In this document: positions 26,646-35,025 of the stretch, piece by piece
How the letters are laid out: the number at the start of each line of letters is the position of its first letter
How positions within the stretch are numbered: the first letter of the stretch is position 1
Assembly (NCBI RefSeq): GCF_001276715.1
Contig: NZ_LIUQ01000017.1
Coordinates: 1 to 64,000 of the forward strand
DNA length: 64,000 bases
Direction: 5' to 3'
Origin: Planktothricoides sp. SR001
GTDB taxonomy: Bacteria; Cyanobacteriota; Cyanobacteriia; Cyanobacteriales; Laspinemataceae
Translations under genes and position numbers: made by a program
Notes under the pieces: model-generated
What the model was told of the DNA's origin: nothing
Database searches by the model: none
Seen by the model: only the letters and a program-made list of their open reading frames with translations

Positions 26646-27042
26646 TCTCCGGTGCGATCCTGGGCCAAAAGAATTTCTGCTAAAAAAATCAAAGAAACAG
26701 CTATATTTACTGATGCTAATTTTGCGAAAATTATGCAAATATCATTATTTTATTTAATTTTTTAGGGGCGATCGTAATATCGTAATAATTATGGAGTTTG
26801 AGGTTTGATCAATTTAATATTTTTATGGAAAAAGAAAAATATTCTGTAAACGAGTCAAGAGATTATCCGGCAATCAATTGGGAAAACTCTGTCTCTCTCA
26901 GAGAGGGGAAAAATAACCGTTGACAATACAAATTGCTCAAAATGTTATATATTAGATTGGTTCATATTTTGCGTTCGCGTAGCGGTGCGGTGTACTATCG
27001 CGTAGCGGTGCGGTGTACTTTCCCCGAAAACAGAGAAATACC
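26646..27042. other. Intergenic region with tandem 23-bp repeat and candidate promoter
   Basis: CGCGTAGCGGTGCGGTGTACT occurs at 26976-26996 and again at 26999-27019, a 23-bp period; its core is a common short repeat of filamentous cyanobacteria. A TTGACA at 26920-26925 with a weak TGTTAT at 26943-26948 (17-bp spacing) could be a promoter for the next gene. The second repeat copy supplies an in-frame GTG (27013) that is not preferred as start. Confidence 0.6.
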
Positions 27043-27939
27043 ATGAACCCAGAACCAAAGCAGCGAAATATCCGCCCCAGGGCGATCCAGTATAATCCCC
27101 TAGACTGGAGTAATTACCGTCAGCGAGTGCAGGAATTTTGCGATCGCCTGAATTCTGTTTCTGACTGCGAGCAGTTGCTGCTCCTCTCAGAGGATTTTAT
27201 CAGAAATGAGAGCAAATACTATGCTTTAATTAGCGAAAAACAGTTTAAGAATTTTCAGCTAAGTTTAGCGGATTTGTCTAGTCTATTTCCCAAAAATCAC
27301 ACCGACCCAAATCGGTTAAAAATTTTGATGAAAATTCTCCTAGAACAGCAATTAGAAACCTGTTGGTATGATGAGTTTCCCCGCTATGTGAATGCTGAAG
27401 ATATCAAAAATGATGTCAAACTATACGATCTGACCACATCCCCTTCTGCTTATCCAATCAAGTTTTCTTTTATTGTGCTGCGAGAAAACGGAATTCACCG
27501 GATTATTAGTCAGATCGAACGTCGGATTCGAGGGTGGCTGAATCATCCAGCGGGGGGAACAGTGGGGATGAAAACGATCCAATCTAAGCTAGAAATGATT
27601 GTATTATTAAATGAAATATGCGATCGCGTCGGCAAAGTTTACGGAAAAGAAGTTTCTCTCCAAATTAATAGTATAATTAGAACCATTGAACATCAAAAAC
27701 ATCTGGCGCATTTGGGGTATTGGGCGCCGCCAAACAGTAGCCATAGTACCGGCTATGCGGCGGATATCGAACGCCGCTGGTATTACGACAATAATCGGCC
27801 ATTATTTACAATAATTGCACAAATTTTGCAGGATTATGAAAGTCGCTTGATTTTGAATGTCATTGACGAAGATCGAGTTTGGCATATTTGTCTAAATCCT
27901 GAGTGGATCGAGTTTTATCAAAAATTAATCAAAAGTTAA
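27043..27939 (+). CDS. LAS-type metallopeptidase-like protein (DUF5715-like)
   Basis: This 298-residue protein begins MNPEPKQRNIRPRAIQYNPLDW. Near the C terminus NSSHSTGYAADIERRWYY carries the H-x(6)-D zinc-binding pattern of LAS peptidases (VanY/peptidase M15-like). A downstream His in RVWHICLNPEW would be the second ligand. Such enzymes cut D-amino-acid or peptidoglycan cross-links. No signal peptide is visible, which is unusual for a peptidoglycan enzyme. ATG 27043 is chosen over GTG 27013, which lies inside a repeat. The gene is 30 bp upstream of an AsnB-type amidotransferase and probably co-transcribed. The family assignment is tentative. Confidence 0.7.
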   Translation: MNPEPKQRNIRPRAIQYNPLDWSNYRQRVQEFCDRLNSVSDCEQLLLLSEDFIRNESKYYALISEKQFKNFQLSLADLSSLFPKNHTDPNRLKILMKILLEQQLETCWYDEFPRYVNAEDIKNDVKLYDLTTSPSAYPIKFSFIVLRENGIHRIISQIERRIRGWLNHPAGGTVGMKTIQSKLEMIVLLNEICDRVGKVYGKEVSLQINSIIRTIEHQKHLAHLGYWAPPNSSHSTGYAADIERRWYYDNNRPLFTIIAQILQDYESRLILNVIDEDRVWHICLNPEWIEFYQKLIKS

Positions 27940-27969
27940 TTCTGGAAAATTATCAAACTTGCTTATCTT

Positions 27970-29517
27970 ATGTGTGGAATTGCGGTTATTTTTGGAGAAA
28001 ACGCCGAGTGCCAACAGTCAGAACTGTTGCAGATGATTGCGAGAATGGAGTCTCGCGGCGAGGTGACAGAAACATTTATTCATCCCCAGGTGGTGACAGG
28101 AACTAGACGACTGAAAATTGTCGATCGCGAAGCTTCCCAACAGCCAATTTTTAACCCTAATCGGGATAAGCTAGTGGTGTTTAATGGGGAAATTTTCAAT
28201 TTTGCCGAATTGCGTTCGCAGCTTGCGGAAAAGTACCCACTTAAAACTCATGGGGATACGGAAACTATTTTATATGCTTTTGAAGAATACGGGGAAAAGT
28301 GCGTTGATTTGTTTGAAGGTCAATTTGCCTTTGTCATCGTTGATTTAAAAGAAAATAAATTATTTTTTGCCCGCGACCCATTAGGAATTATCCCCCTCTA
28401 TTTTGTCCGTGATTCCCAGTTTTTGTATATTGCCTCTACCATTAAAGCCTTAACTCATTTAAACCAACCTATCGAGGTTTTATCCCCCGGTTGCTATCAG
28501 TGGAGTGATCTCCCCCCTGTCCAGTATTTTCAACCACAAATTTCAAGTCAAACCGCTACCCTTGAGGAATTTTTACCCCAACTGAAAACAACTTTAGTCG
28601 GTGCAATTCAAAGACGCACTGAAACCGATCTACCCATTGGGGTAATTTATAGTGGGGGTTTAGACAGTTCAATTGTTTTAAGTCAAGCAATTAAATATCA
28701 CCCCCAGGTGACGGCTTTTACTATTGGTTGTGAAGGCAGTGAAGACTTTGCCATTTCCCAGCGGTTTTGTCGCGATCGCGGCATTAAACAGGTGGTGATT
28801 TCTCTGCAACCGGAAGATTTCCGTCGCCACGATATTAAAGCCGCCATTCAAGAGTCTGAGTTAACGGAATATGGAGATATTATTAATGCGGCGATTAGTC
28901 TCAAATTGTTTGCCAAAATCCACGAAGCAGGGATTAAAGTGGTTTTGGGGGGAGATGGCAGTGATGAACTTTTTGGCGGTTATGAAATGTACGGTTTGGA
29001 AATGACGGACAGCAACCGACAAAATTTATTTTTTTATAAATTAATGAATCTGCACCGGACTGAATTGCAACGGGTAGATCGATGTAGTATGGCTTTTGGG
29101 GTAGAAACGAGAGTGCCGTTTTTAGCAAAACCCGTACTCGATCTGGCGTTAGCGACTCCCCAAACTTGGAAAATTAATGACGGTTTTGAAAAGTGGTGTT
29201 TGCGGCAAGCTTTTCAAGATGAACTGCCAGACTATATTATTAAACGTCACAAAAATCCCCTGTCTCACTCTAGCGGACTGCACGAATGGATTAGACGGTA
29301 TAAATGGTGTTTTCGCCATGACTACGATCGCGAACAGTATCGATTACATGATTCGCTGAAAAAAGACTTTTCAGCGATTTTAAGAGAAAATAAATATTCG
29401 GTTGATCTGGCGCTTATGGCCACTAAATATTCCCAGGACTATAGCCGTTTTGACTTGCTGCTAGAAGGAATCAAAGCGTCAGTGAGAACGGCAATTTTTC
29501 AATGGCGATCGCGCTGA
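27970..29517 (+). CDS. Asparagine synthetase (glutamine-hydrolysing)-like amidotransferase
   Basis: This 515-residue protein starts MCGIAVIFGE with the catalytic Cys2 of the Ntn-type glutaminase domain, followed by FNGEIFNFAELR and HGDTETILYAFEEYG. The synthetase domain has the PP-loop SGGLDSS (228-234) and LGGDGSDELFGGYEMY. Both halves appear active. It could make asparagine or, like Bacillus AsnB and Corynebacterium LtsA, amidate peptidoglycan precursors. The upstream LAS-like gene makes the latter worth considering. It is shorter than some AsnB proteins, with a variable C-terminal region. Confidence 0.9.
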   Translation: MCGIAVIFGENAECQQSELLQMIARMESRGEVTETFIHPQVVTGTRRLKIVDREASQQPIFNPNRDKLVVFNGEIFNFAELRSQLAEKYPLKTHGDTETILYAFEEYGEKCVDLFEGQFAFVIVDLKENKLFFARDPLGIIPLYFVRDSQFLYIASTIKALTHLNQPIEVLSPGCYQWSDLPPVQYFQPQISSQTATLEEFLPQLKTTLVGAIQRRTETDLPIGVIYSGGLDSSIVLSQAIKYHPQVTAFTIGCEGSEDFAISQRFCRDRGIKQVVISLQPEDFRRHDIKAAIQESELTEYGDIINAAISLKLFAKIHEAGIKVVLGGDGSDELFGGYEMYGLEMTDSNRQNLFFYKLMNLHRTELQRVDRCSMAFGVETRVPFLAKPVLDLALATPQTWKINDGFEKWCLRQAFQDELPDYIIKRHKNPLSHSSGLHEWIRRYKWCFRHDYDREQYRLHDSLKKDFSAILRENKYSVDLALMATKYSQDYSRFDLLLEGIKASVRTAIFQWRSR

Positions 29518-29519
29518 CA

Positions 29520-29730
29520 AAAGGGAAGAGGCAACAGGGTGTAGGGTGTAGCCCTTCGGCAGGCTCAGGGTAAGAGGTGTAGGGTGTAGGGAAGAGTGAA
29601 GAGTGAAGAGTGAATAGTGATATTTTTTTTGTACGGGCGTCCTTGCGAAGCATAATCCGTCAGGCTATATGGCCATTCGCCTCTACGACTTTTCAATGCA
29701 TCACTTTTCACTTCTCTCCCCCCTGCACCC
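29520..29730. repeat. Composite dispersed repeat (inverted relative to 54480-54720)
   Basis: This stretch includes TGTAGCCCTTCGGCAGGCTC, AGAGTGA heptamers (about 29594-29615), GTACGGGCGTCCTTGCGAAG, CATAATCCGTCAGGCTATAT and CTACGACTTTTCA. The reverse complement of 54480-54720 carries the same blocks in the same order. The two copies are inverted and about 25 kb apart. It has no coding capacity. Confidence 0.85.
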
Positions 29731-29763
29731 CCGCACCCCCGCTCCGAAAGCTCCCCCGTTTGC

Positions 29764-32280
29764 TTATATTGCTTGTACCATGCGACCAGAAATTACTTCC
29801 CAAGTACCTGGGGTAATACTTCGGGCTACATCACGACATTTAACCAGCAAATAACAGGCGTAAAAATAATCAGTCAGGGCTTGTTTTTCCCCTGGGGTTA
29901 AGTCTAACAGTTGTGGATCGAGTTGAAAACTATTTAACCAAGTTTCCCAGAGCACTTGGCGAAATTGACAATGAACTTCAGAAGAGTCATTGTTTCCAGG
30001 AATACTCGTTTGTAGGGCATTTAATCCCTCCAGCAGGGGAGAAATATCGCCAAATACTGAGAAGGTTTGTAATTGTTGGGCGACAATTCCTAGAAAGGCT
30101 AAATCTCTGGCTCGATCTAAAGATATTTCCCCTTGATTGGTCAAGACTTCATCGAAACTTAAGGAAAGATAACGCGCTCGATCTTGGGCGAGTTTTCGAG
30201 CCAGATTGCGGGTTAAATTTCTGGATAATTTGTCAATATCTAAAGGATGAGATAAGGCAAAGGTAAGATTTTGCCGGAAATCATTGGTTAGTCCACGAGT
30301 GTTATGAATAATGTCCGTCAGATTCACCCCTAAGCTATTAGATAGTTTTAAGCTGTTAATTAAGAGGAGATCGTTGTTGAGGGTTAAATTTAATTCATTA
30401 ATTAGCGGGTTTTCCTGCTGAAAAGTTTGCTGGAGGGCAAATACTGTAAATAGGGCTGCGGTTTTTTTAGCCGCAGGCAGGATGGTTTCTGAGTTGGTGT
30501 CACTGCTCCTCGTGGTGGCTTGCTCTGCCCACCGTAAGAGCGATCGCAGTTTGTTGGCATCGTTTTTGCTTTCCGAGTTGCCACCGTTTTGCTCATCCCG
30601 AACCGACGCCAGATATTCTTGGGCGCTGGCTTCAATTAACAATAGCAATTTATCCGCATTCGGAGTTTTCAAACCAGAGAAAAACAATAATACCTCTTGC
30701 CACCTCCAGACCGTTAGAGATTCTTTGACGATGTTGGCAATTAACCGATGTTCTATAATATATGCTGCGGCAAAAAACTCCTGAACCGTGGCATGAGAAA
30801 ATGCCAATAAATCCCTACTAATCGCCGTTAAAATTCCTGTATTTATGGCGATTTCCTTCAAAATATCCTCTGAAGCTTCCTTAGTTGCTGACTCGCTAAT
30901 TTGCCCCGGCATTTGACTGATTAAATCTGTCCGCAAAAAACAAAATCGTTCGGCAACTAACCCTTGATAGGCAATTTGGGATAGCCAAGATTTGAGCAAA
31001 TGTTGATTCAGGTTGAGGGCTGTTTTCTCTAGGACAATTTCTAAAGCTTGCTCATACAGTAAAATTCTATTTCCTGGGATTATCTGATCTTGATGATAGA
31101 CAAAACATAACAAATTTAAGCACAACGGCACTTGAGCTAATATTTTGGCGCTTTCATATTCTGGTTGTTGCAATGCTTGTAAAAACGATTTGGCTAAAAA
31201 TGTGGCTTTTGAGGTAGCTTCTGAGGTAGCTTCTGATATATTAACCGGAGAATTACCGGGAGAATTACCCGGAGAATTACCGGGAGAATTACCGGGAGAA
31301 TTACCGGGAGAATTACCGGGAGAATTACCCGGAGAATTACCGGGAGAATTACCGGGAGAATTACCCGGAGAATTACCCGGAGAATATAGATTGTTTTCCT
31401 GGTTTACTGCCACCGTAAACCAATGATGAATCAATTGGGCAATTTGCTGAGAAGAAAAATGGCTCAAAGCTACGGGCATAAACTTTTGCCACGGGTTAGG
31501 ATGACCAATGCGATCGCTAACAATAAAATAGTTGTTGGGGTATTGTTCAATAAACCGTTCGATTTGGGCGATCGTTTTTGGGCGTTGTTCGCTGTCTAAC
31601 TCATTCACCCCATCCAGCAAAATTAATAATCTTCCTTGTTCTAAGGCTTTTTTCGTCAGTTTTTCCGCCAGAGGAAACTCCGCACCGCGAAACAGATCCA
31701 GCAAACATTTTTCTAGATTCAGTTCTTGAAGTTTCAGGGTTTTACAAGAAATCAAAACTGGAAAATAAGTCCGAGGCAAAAATTTACCCAGCTTTTTGCC
31801 TTGAAGAGTATCCAGGCCAATTTTCCGCAACAAAGTAGACTTACCCGAACCCGCTACCCCAAACAGGACTAAATATTGATGTTCATTCACCATATCAATG
31901 GCTAATTCTTGGCGATGAATTTGATCCATCCAAGGCTCATAAGCTTTATTCAGTGATGAACTAGGGAGGTAACTTTCTGCCCTGGGGTTTTCTAGAGAAT
32001 TCAGTAATTCTGGCTGAGGCGACAGCCAACAATACATCTCTGTATAAATATCATTCAATGGCACGGAAGAATCAATGCCAAAGAGATTGACTTGGCCGTA
32101 TTTTTCCCAATATTGATGGGCATAAAGCGTCGCTGCCGTGGCGATCGCTTTTTCGGTTTTTTTGTCCAGACGTTTCTCAAAAATACCTAAAAATTTACCT
32201 TCCCCCTGATTCAGGGTTTCCAAGGTAATCTGACTAATATTTTTGGCCGCCTGAGAAATCAAGGTTTCAAGTCCAGTCAT
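29764..32280 (-). CDS. NACHT-domain NTPase (STAND family)
   Basis: This 838-residue protein has a helical N-terminal region (1-130), Walker A GVAGSGKST (141-149), Walker B LLILLDGVNELD (218-229) and the downstream SDRIGHPNPW element typical of NACHT. Residues about 300-347 are an SPGN repeat coded by a 12-bp minisatellite, placed inside the helical lid. LAQVPLCLNLLCF follows, then a long helical C-terminal part without recognisable TPR or WD repeats. STAND NTPases act as signal-dependent switches in stress, immunity and cell death. The sensor and effector domains here are not identified. It stands alone. The upstream region (32281-32724) is non-coding. Confidence 0.9.
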   Translation of the reverse strand: MTGLETLISQAAKNISQITLETLNQGEGKFLGIFEKRLDKKTEKAIATAATLYAHQYWEKYGQVNLFGIDSSVPLNDIYTEMYCWLSPQPELLNSLENPRAESYLPSSSLNKAYEPWMDQIHRQELAIDMVNEHQYLVLFGVAGSGKSTLLRKIGLDTLQGKKLGKFLPRTYFPVLISCKTLKLQELNLEKCLLDLFRGAEFPLAEKLTKKALEQGRLLILLDGVNELDSEQRPKTIAQIERFIEQYPNNYFIVSDRIGHPNPWQKFMPVALSHFSSQQIAQLIHHWFTVAVNQENNLYSPGNSPGNSPGNSPGNSPGNSPGNSPGNSPGNSPGNSPGNSPGNSPVNISEATSEATSKATFLAKSFLQALQQPEYESAKILAQVPLCLNLLCFVYHQDQIIPGNRILLYEQALEIVLEKTALNLNQHLLKSWLSQIAYQGLVAERFCFLRTDLISQMPGQISESATKEASEDILKEIAINTGILTAISRDLLAFSHATVQEFFAAAYIIEHRLIANIVKESLTVWRWQEVLLFFSGLKTPNADKLLLLIEASAQEYLASVRDEQNGGNSESKNDANKLRSLLRWAEQATTRSSDTNSETILPAAKKTAALFTVFALQQTFQQENPLINELNLTLNNDLLLINSLKLSNSLGVNLTDIIHNTRGLTNDFRQNLTFALSHPLDIDKLSRNLTRNLARKLAQDRARYLSLSFDEVLTNQGEISLDRARDLAFLGIVAQQLQTFSVFGDISPLLEGLNALQTSIPGNNDSSEVHCQFRQVLWETWLNSFQLDPQLLDLTPGEKQALTDYFYACYLLVKCRDVARSITPGTWEVISGRMVQAI
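31247..31387 (-). repeat. 12-bp minisatellite coding SPGN repeats
   Basis: Eleven full units of GGAGAATTACC(C/G) run from 31247 to 31378, with a partial twelfth to 31387; within the NACHT gene they code for the tetrapeptide SPGN. A second 12-bp motif (GCTTCTGAGGTA-like, coding SEAT) is repeated three times at about 31205-31240. Unit variants are confined to the C/G third-codon positions. Confidence 0.95.
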
Positions 32281-32724
32281 GGTGAAGTAGGGTTGCTGAA
32301 GGATGAGTCACTGTGGTTAACGGATGCAGATGTTCAGATTGTAGCAAGACTTTTCTGGCTGCAAGGCGATCGCTGCGCCCATTTGTCATCAATTCATCGC
32401 CAAAATTGCCCAAATTTTGGCGGATCTGAGGGGATACACCGGATGTAATCCCATAATTCTCAGCATTTACTTGATTAACTTGCTTTCTTTCTTTCTTTCT
32501 TTCTTTCGCCTACCTCTCGGTAAACCAGCCCGGAGAATAACTTTGAACCTTGATCCGGGCGAGTTTTTCCTGGGGAAGGGGTTTGCCGAAACCCAACAGA
32601 ACGATCGCCGAATCCGCAAAAAATCTTAATTGCCGACTCAGGAATGAATTTATGTAAAAATTTTGAACTAGAATCATACAAACTTCTGTCCACTTTTGTG
32701 AAAAAAACAAGGTTTTTTGCTCTG
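32281..32724. other. Intergenic region with CTTT microsatellite
   Basis: CTTT is repeated about six times at 32483-32506 (ACTTGCTTTCTTTC...CGCC). Several short frames cross this region on both strands, but none looks like a gene. The region lies upstream of both the NACHT gene and the permease gene, so it probably holds divergent promoters. Confidence 0.6.
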
Positions 32725-33603
32725 ATGTCCAATTTGATGAAGCGATGGCGCATCCGCGCCGCTTCGCGAACGGCCAAAGATTTGCCCAACAGATCGCCAA
32801 AACGCTATTTATCCCCCTCGGTCTTTTGGAGTATTCGCCAAGGGTTTCCCCAATGGCTGAAAATTATTTTAGCCATCACCGCTTTAGCGGTTCCATTATT
32901 TTTATGGGCGATTCTCACTTATAGTGGCTTAGTTGCCCCGATATTACTGCCTACCCCAACCGCAGTATTCACTGCGGGCATAGAAATGTTTTTTCAAGAA
33001 AACCTTTGGGTGGATATTGTCGCCAGTTTTGGCCGAGTTTTAGGGGGATTTGGAGCCGCAGCCATTGTCGGAATTCCTATTGGCATTGCTATGGGAACTT
33101 TTTACAGCATGGAAAGCCTATTGAGTCCGATTGTCGGGACGGTTCGTTATATGCCAGTGGCGGCATTTATTCCTCTAGTTATCTTATGGTTTGGCTTGGG
33201 AGAAATGGCCAAAGTGGTGATTATTTTTTTGGGCATTGTTTTTTACAATGCTATAATGATTGCCGATGCAGTCAAGTTTATTCCCAATGAATTATTGAAC
33301 GCGGCTTATACTCTAGGGGCTAATCGCAAAGATATTTTATTTAAAGTGATATTACCCGCCTCATTTCCCAGTATTCTCGATACTTTGCGGGTGAATGTGG
33401 CCGGAGCTTGGAATTTTTTAGTTATTTCCGAATTAATTGCCGCCGATAAAGGATTGGGATTTAGAATTGTTAAAGCCCAGCGATATGTTCAAACCGATAA
33501 AGTTTTAGTGACTATTATCGTTATTGGCTTGATTGGCTTATTCTTAGATTATGGCTTTAAATTAATCGCCGAAAAATTAACTCCTTGGGCTGAACATAGA
33601 TAG
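32725..33603 (+). CDS. ABC transporter permease, NrtB/SsuC/TauC type
   Basis: This 292-residue permease has about six membrane helices and the EAA-like loop NAAYTLGANRKDILFKVILPASFPSILDTLR of permeases for nitrate, sulfonate, taurine or bicarbonate. ATG 32725 is chosen because the frame before it (to 32644) looks intergenic; ATG 32737 is also possible. The cytosolic N terminus contains a dispersed 25-bp repeat (32750-32774) also seen at 52568-52592. No cognate ATPase or binding protein lies next to it, so the substrate and partners are unknown; the next gene is a radical SAM protein. Confidence 0.85.
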   Translation: MSNLMKRWRIRAASRTAKDLPNRSPKRYLSPSVFWSIRQGFPQWLKIILAITALAVPLFLWAILTYSGLVAPILLPTPTAVFTAGIEMFFQENLWVDIVASFGRVLGGFGAAAIVGIPIGIAMGTFYSMESLLSPIVGTVRYMPVAAFIPLVILWFGLGEMAKVVIIFLGIVFYNAIMIADAVKFIPNELLNAAYTLGANRKDILFKVILPASFPSILDTLRVNVAGAWNFLVISELIAADKGLGFRIVKAQRYVQTDKVLVTIIVIGLIGLFLDYGFKLIAEKLTPWAEHR

Positions 33604-33669
33604 CCGCACTTAAAATAACCAGAAGCGGCTCAGAATTTTTTCATCAGGATTTAAGCAAACCAACCATGT

Positions 33670-34530
33670 ATGCATCTCACCATTCTCTATCGCGGGCAGT
33701 TAAATAGCTGTAATTATGGCTGTGAATACTGTCCTTTTGCCAAACAATCCGCCAATGTTGAGCAATTAGCGGAAGATAAAAAAGTCTTAGAACGCTTTAC
33801 CCATTGGATTGCTACCCAAACTGGCAAGGCATTTTCGATTTTTTTTACCCCCTGGGGAGAAGCATTGATTTATGATTGGTATCAAGAAGCTTTAACCGAC
33901 TTGAGTCATAAGCCAAATGTGCAGAAAGTGGCAATTCAGACGAATTTATCCGGTGATTTAGGTTGGGTGAAATCAGCCAATCCTGAAACTTTGGCATTTT
34001 GGGCAACTTTTCACCCCGAATGGGTTTCTAGAGCCGATTTTTTGAGCCAATGTCGGATATTAGATGATTTTAAATTTAGGTTCAGTGTGGGAGTGGTTGG
34101 TTTTGTTAAATTTAAGGCAGAAATTGCGGCATTGCGGCAGGAACTTCCGCCACATATTTATCTGTGGATTAATGCGGTGAAGCGGGAGTTAACCACACTT
34201 GCTCTCGCAGACCGGCAATTTTTTGAGCAAATCGATCCGCTGTATTATTTGAATACTGAATATTATCCCTCATTGGGTTATTCTTGTCGAGCCGGAAGTT
34301 CGGTGATTTCTGTGGATGGGGATGGCACGATGCGCCGTTGTCATTTTATTAAAGAACCAATTGGTAATCTTTACGATCGCAATTTTGCCCAGGGGTTATT
34401 TGATCGTCCTTGTTCTAATGCCACTTGCCACTGTCATATTGGTTATGTTCACTTAGAATATTTACACCTCGATCGCGTGTTTGGAGACAGCATTCTGGAA
34501 CGCATTCCCCAAAAGCAATTCTTGGATTGA
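33670..34530 (+). CDS. Radical SAM protein, STM4011-like
   Basis: This 286-residue protein has the radical SAM iron-sulfur motif C14-x3-C18-x2-C21 (SCNYGCEYC) and Cys-rich C-terminal segments (YSCRAGSSVISVDGDGTMRRCHF and CSNATCHCHIGYVHLEYLHL) that could bind a second cluster. It resembles the STM4011-type family found with the STM4012-4014 genes, which are absent here. It generates a 5'-deoxyadenosyl radical for an unknown modification. It follows the permease gene by 66 bp in the same direction. Confidence 0.85.
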   Translation: MHLTILYRGQLNSCNYGCEYCPFAKQSANVEQLAEDKKVLERFTHWIATQTGKAFSIFFTPWGEALIYDWYQEALTDLSHKPNVQKVAIQTNLSGDLGWVKSANPETLAFWATFHPEWVSRADFLSQCRILDDFKFRFSVGVVGFVKFKAEIAALRQELPPHIYLWINAVKRELTTLALADRQFFEQIDPLYYLNTEYYPSLGYSCRAGSSVISVDGDGTMRRCHFIKEPIGNLYDRNFAQGLFDRPCSNATCHCHIGYVHLEYLHLDRVFGDSILERIPQKQFLD

Positions 34531-35025
34531 TACGCGATCGATTTTCGGTTTGATTCATTTAAGGCAATTGATTGGCTTCAGGGCATTTTCTCAAGTTATG
34601 CGGTTATTGAGTGCGGTTATTGAGTGCGGTTATTTGGTGCGGTTATTTGGTGCGGTGAAATTCAATCAGCGATCGCGATTATTTCCTCGTGAAATCACTG
34701 GATCGTGAAATCATTAGCTGGTGAAATCATTGATGAGATTTGATTTTCCCAAATCCTCGGTACGGATAAACCACACAATAGGTGACAATCAAGAACAACC
34801 CAGGTGACAATCTAAGACCGAAAATCCCAGGGATCTATCGGTAAAGATTTGCCAGAACAAAAGCACGAATCATCAAGAGGTAAGCTAAAGTAGAGATACG
34901 CCATCGTCCATGGCTGAAAAGCGTTTACTAGAAACCCGGGTTTGGGAAACTGCCAAAGGTGCAATCCACCAGCAGTTATTTCTAGGTTGAAGTCAGGGAG
35001 ATTTAGGCCCGAGGTAGGTGATTTT
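34531..35025. other. Intergenic region with 13-bp tandem repeats
   Basis: This 495-bp non-coding region has TGCGGTTATT(GAG/TGG) repeated with a 13-bp period at 34599, 34612, 34625 and 34638, plus a partial fifth unit. GTGAAATCA(C/T)T strings recur at about 34688-34735. The frame starting upstream at TTG 34942 is not part of the kinase. Confidence 0.75.

Noticed and set aside
27043-29517. Lasso-peptide cluster
   Set aside because: An AsnB-type enzyme is present, but the neighbour is LAS-like rather than a transglutaminase-type protease, and no precursor peptide gene was seen.
31145-31426. Plus-strand frame coding GELPGELPG repeats
   Set aside because: It is the antisense reading of the SPGN minisatellite in the NACHT gene; open only because the 12-bp repeat has no stop in that frame.
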